NCBI GenBank assembly: GCA_900553295.1
Contig: USCR01000046.1
Location: 1-15,087, forward strand
Source of the DNA: an uncultured Eubacteriales bacterium
GTDB taxonomy: Bacteria > Bacillota > Clostridia > Christensenellales > Aristaeellaceae
DNA: 15,087 nucleotides
Reading direction: 5' to 3'
Part shown: piece after piece, positions 13,807 to 15,087 of the stretch
Layout: each line of letters opens with the position of its first letter
How positions within the stretch are numbered: position 1 is the first letter of the stretch
The notes under the pieces: model-generated
Seen by the model: only the letters and a program-made list of their open reading frames with translations
What the model was told of the DNA's origin: nothing
Databases searched by the model: none
Translations under genes and position numbers: made by a program

Positions 13807-14718
13807 ATGAAGAAAACCCTGGCTCTTTTGCTTTCCCTGCTCCTGCTCGCCCTGCCCCTGTGCGCCCTGGGCGAAACGGTGGCCACTTCCTTTTATCCCA
13901 TTTATCTGTTTGCCCTGAGCCTGACCCAAGGCATCGACGGCCTGGAGGTGCGCAACCTGGCCGCCCCGGGAACGGGATGCCTGCACGATTACCAGCTGCA
14001 AACCGGCGACATGAAAGCCCTGGCGGAGGCGGATGTATTCCTCATCAACGGGGCGGGCATGGAGAGCTACCTGCAAAACGTGATGGACGCTTTCCCGGAG
14101 CTGCCGGTGGTGGACGCCTCCGCGGGCATTCCCCTGCTGGAGGAGGACGGCCAGCTCCACGACCATGACCAGGCAGAGGCCAAAGCCCACGACCATGAAG
14201 TCAACGCCCATCTGTGGCTGGACGCCGCCAACGCGGCCGCTATGGTGGACAACCTCAGCGCCGGACTGTGCGAAGCCTTCCCGGACTACGCCGCGGCCAT
14301 TGAGGCCAACCGTGCCGCCTACGCCCAGCGCCTGACGGAGCTGGACCAGGAGCTGCGCGACGGGCTGGCGGACCTGCCCCGCAAGGACATCATCACCTTT
14401 CACGAAGCCTTTCCCTACTTTGCCCGGGCGTATGGGCTGAACGTGGTGGGCGTGGTGAACCGGGAGCCCGGCGACGCCCTGTCTCCCGCGCAGCTGGCAG
14501 AGCTGGTGGGCGTGGTGGAGGAGCTGGGCACGCCGCCGCTGTTCGTGGAGCCGCAGTATGACGATCTGGCCGCCCGGACTCTGGCCCAGGAAACAGGCGC
14601 AGAGGTATACACCCTGGACCCGGTGGTCACCGGACCCACGGATGAGACCGCGCTCACCAGATACGAGGACGTGATGCGCGAAAACATGCGCACCTTGCAG
14701 CAAGCGCTGGGAGAATAA
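13807..14718 (+). CDS. Zinc/manganese ABC transporter substrate-binding protein (ZnuA/AdcA-like, cluster A-I)
   Basis: This 303-residue protein has aagaaagga before ATG 13807. The signal peptide MKKTLALLLSLLLLALPLCALG is probably cut before E23. Cys19 in LPLC is a poor lipobox, so lipid anchoring is uncertain. Expected metal ligands are present: His60 in CLHDYQL, His135 in NAHLWLD, His199 in FHEAFPYF and Asp271 in TLDP. His at the third position, where Mn-type proteins have Glu, favours zinc. A short His/Asp/Glu-rich loop (QLHDHDQAEAKAHDHEV, 116-132) precedes His135, as in ZnuA proteins. It would capture metal outside the membrane and pass it to a ZnuB/ZnuC pair. No such partner genes are in the window, and a terminator follows, so they must lie elsewhere. 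No recognisable Zur palindrome was seen upstream. Confidence 0.92.
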   Translation: MKKTLALLLSLLLLALPLCALGETVATSFYPIYLFALSLTQGIDGLEVRNLAAPGTGCLHDYQLQTGDMKALAEADVFLINGAGMESYLQNVMDAFPELPVVDASAGIPLLEEDGQLHDHDQAEAKAHDHEVNAHLWLDAANAAAMVDNLSAGLCEAFPDYAAAIEANRAAYAQRLTELDQELRDGLADLPRKDIITFHEAFPYFARAYGLNVVGVVNREPGDALSPAQLAELVGVVEELGTPPLFVEPQYDDLAARTLAQETGAEVYTLDPVVTGPTDETALTRYEDVMRENMRTLQQALGE

Positions 14719-14768
14719 GCGGAGAGGCCACCGCCGCTCCCCGGTCGTCCCCAATCTCTCCATTCACC

Positions 14769-14803
14769 AAGGCCGAGAGGCATGTGCTTCCCGGCCTTTG
14801 ACT
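14769..14803 (+). terminator. Terminator after the metal-binding protein gene
   Basis: A stem pairs aaggccg (14769-14775) with cggcctt (14792-14798). After one mismatch it continues inward (14777-14782 with 14785-14790). The T-run that follows is interrupted (TTTGACTTT), so strength is uncertain. The position, 50 bases after the stop codon, fits. Confidence 0.65.
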
Positions 14804-14811
14804 TTATAATA

Positions 14812-14823
14812 AGGAAATTTCCT
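14812..14823. repeat. 12-bp perfect palindrome next to a TATAAT box
   Basis: aggaaatttcct is a perfect palindrome one base after TATAAT 14805-14810. The placement would suit an operator if the box is a real -10 element, but no -35 element is visible. Confidence 0.4.
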
Positions 14824-14885
14824 GCAGCGCGGCTCCACCGGCAAAGTCCGTAACGGACACGCAGCCTGCATGGCCCCCACACCGC

Positions 14886-14931
14886 GGCAAGGTACCGCTG
14901 CAAAGTGCCCCTATGGCAGCGGCCCCTTGCC
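14886..14931. repeat. Long imperfect inverted repeat
   Basis: ggcaagg-ta-ccgctgc pairs with gcagcgg-cc-ccttgcc around a 14-base loop, giving 14 paired bases. It is the strongest hairpin in the 3' non-coding block. Confidence 0.8.
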
Positions 14932-15087
14932 ATCACTCCAAGGATCAACCGGCGCCAACGCACCGGGGGAGGGATCGACTGCGCCGAAGGCGACAGCGGC
15001 CCTCCCAGGTACGCAGTAAGACCAGCCGGGCGCGCCCCTGCGAGGCTAGCGGTGCACTGTTGCTTAGCAACGGGGGGACCGGGGGCG

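Larger units (their letters stand above)
14804..15087. other. G+C-rich non-coding block with strong hairpins, open at the window edge
   Basis: I see no convincing gene in this stretch. It starts with a consensus-like TATAAT (14805-14810, no good -35 box) and the perfect palindrome aggaaatttcct (14812-14823). Then follow hairpins: gtccg/cggac (14846-14850 with 14854-14858); ggcaagg plus ccgctgc (14886-14901) with gcagcgg plus ccttgcc (14916-14931), two 7-bp helices with a 2x2 internal loop; gggaggg/ccctccc (14967-14973 with 15000-15006) enclosing cgcc-gaa-ggcg (14982-14992); and gttgc/gcaac (15059-15063 with 15067-15071). It could be a structured RNA, a leader of a downstream gene or an intergenic repeat. 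I cannot assign a family. Confidence 0.55.

Noticed and set aside
14415..14963. Minus-strand open frame of 182 residues
   Set aside because: It spans the metal-binding gene, its terminator and the hairpin block, with no ribosome binding site or family match.
15043..15087. Resemblance of gaggctagcggtgcactgt to the 5' Alu part of bacterial SRP RNA
   Set aside because: About 16 bases look similar, but the following bases do not continue the SRP pattern and the pairing partner of agcgg is missing. It would need the sequence beyond the window.
14804..15087. tmRNA, RNase P RNA, group II intron or tRNA in the 3' block
   Set aside because: None of the conserved cores of these RNAs could be found on either strand.
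1..15087. CRISPR array, insertion sequence or phage genes
   Set aside because: No regularly spaced direct repeats with unique spacers, transposase, integrase or phage structural gene was seen.

Overview
The window looks like a G+C-rich member of the Clostridia, possibly near Christensenellales or Oscillospirales. I infer this from several things. The signal peptides are short and end in A-x-A followed by E or Q. Shine-Dalgarno sequences are strong (AAGGAGG type). Nothing indicates an outer membrane: the exporter adaptors lack the long coiled-coil hairpin needed to reach a TolC-like channel. The genes also fit this group: a lactate-dehydrogenase/EtfBA set, a MacB-type exporter with several adaptors, PepSY-like secreted proteins and a Zn-type binding protein. 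Most coding DNA is visibly G+C rich with G/C third positions. The stretch at about 2310-3670 is clearly less so.

Layout. (1) 1-2312, plus strand: the 3' end of an FAD-linked 2-hydroxyacid (lactate/glycolate) dehydrogenase, then etfB and etfA, all overlapping and closed by a strong terminator. This is the gene set of a flavin-based electron-bifurcating (confurcating) lactate dehydrogenase. (2) 2313-3668: a lone secreted protein or lipoprotein with PepSY-like repeats, in lower-G+C DNA. It is bounded on both sides by the same 12-base sequence, which forms one arm of each flanking terminator hairpin. (3) 3865-13010, minus strand: seven tightly packed genes that almost certainly form one operon. 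In transcription order they are a membrane-anchored adaptor with a repetitive tail, a secreted double-unit adaptor, a very large secreted Ig-like protein, a second anchored adaptor with a Gly-rich tail, an ABC ATPase, a MacB/FtsX-type permease and a second secreted double-unit adaptor. (4) 13245-14718, plus strand: an unrecognised 161-residue protein and a ZnuA-like metal-binding protein, followed by a terminator. (5) 14803-15087: G+C-rich DNA with no gene but several strong hairpins, running off the end of the window.

The most unusual part is the minus-strand operon. Both adaptor types are present as two paralogous copies, yet there is only one ATPase and one permease, and a roughly 900-residue surface protein sits between the two sets. 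My working model is a cell-envelope exporter or mechanotransmission machine with two adaptor stacks. The Ig-like protein would be its cargo or extracellular partner. Each single family is known. The arrangement, and the internal duplication inside the secreted adaptors, are what deserve a second look.
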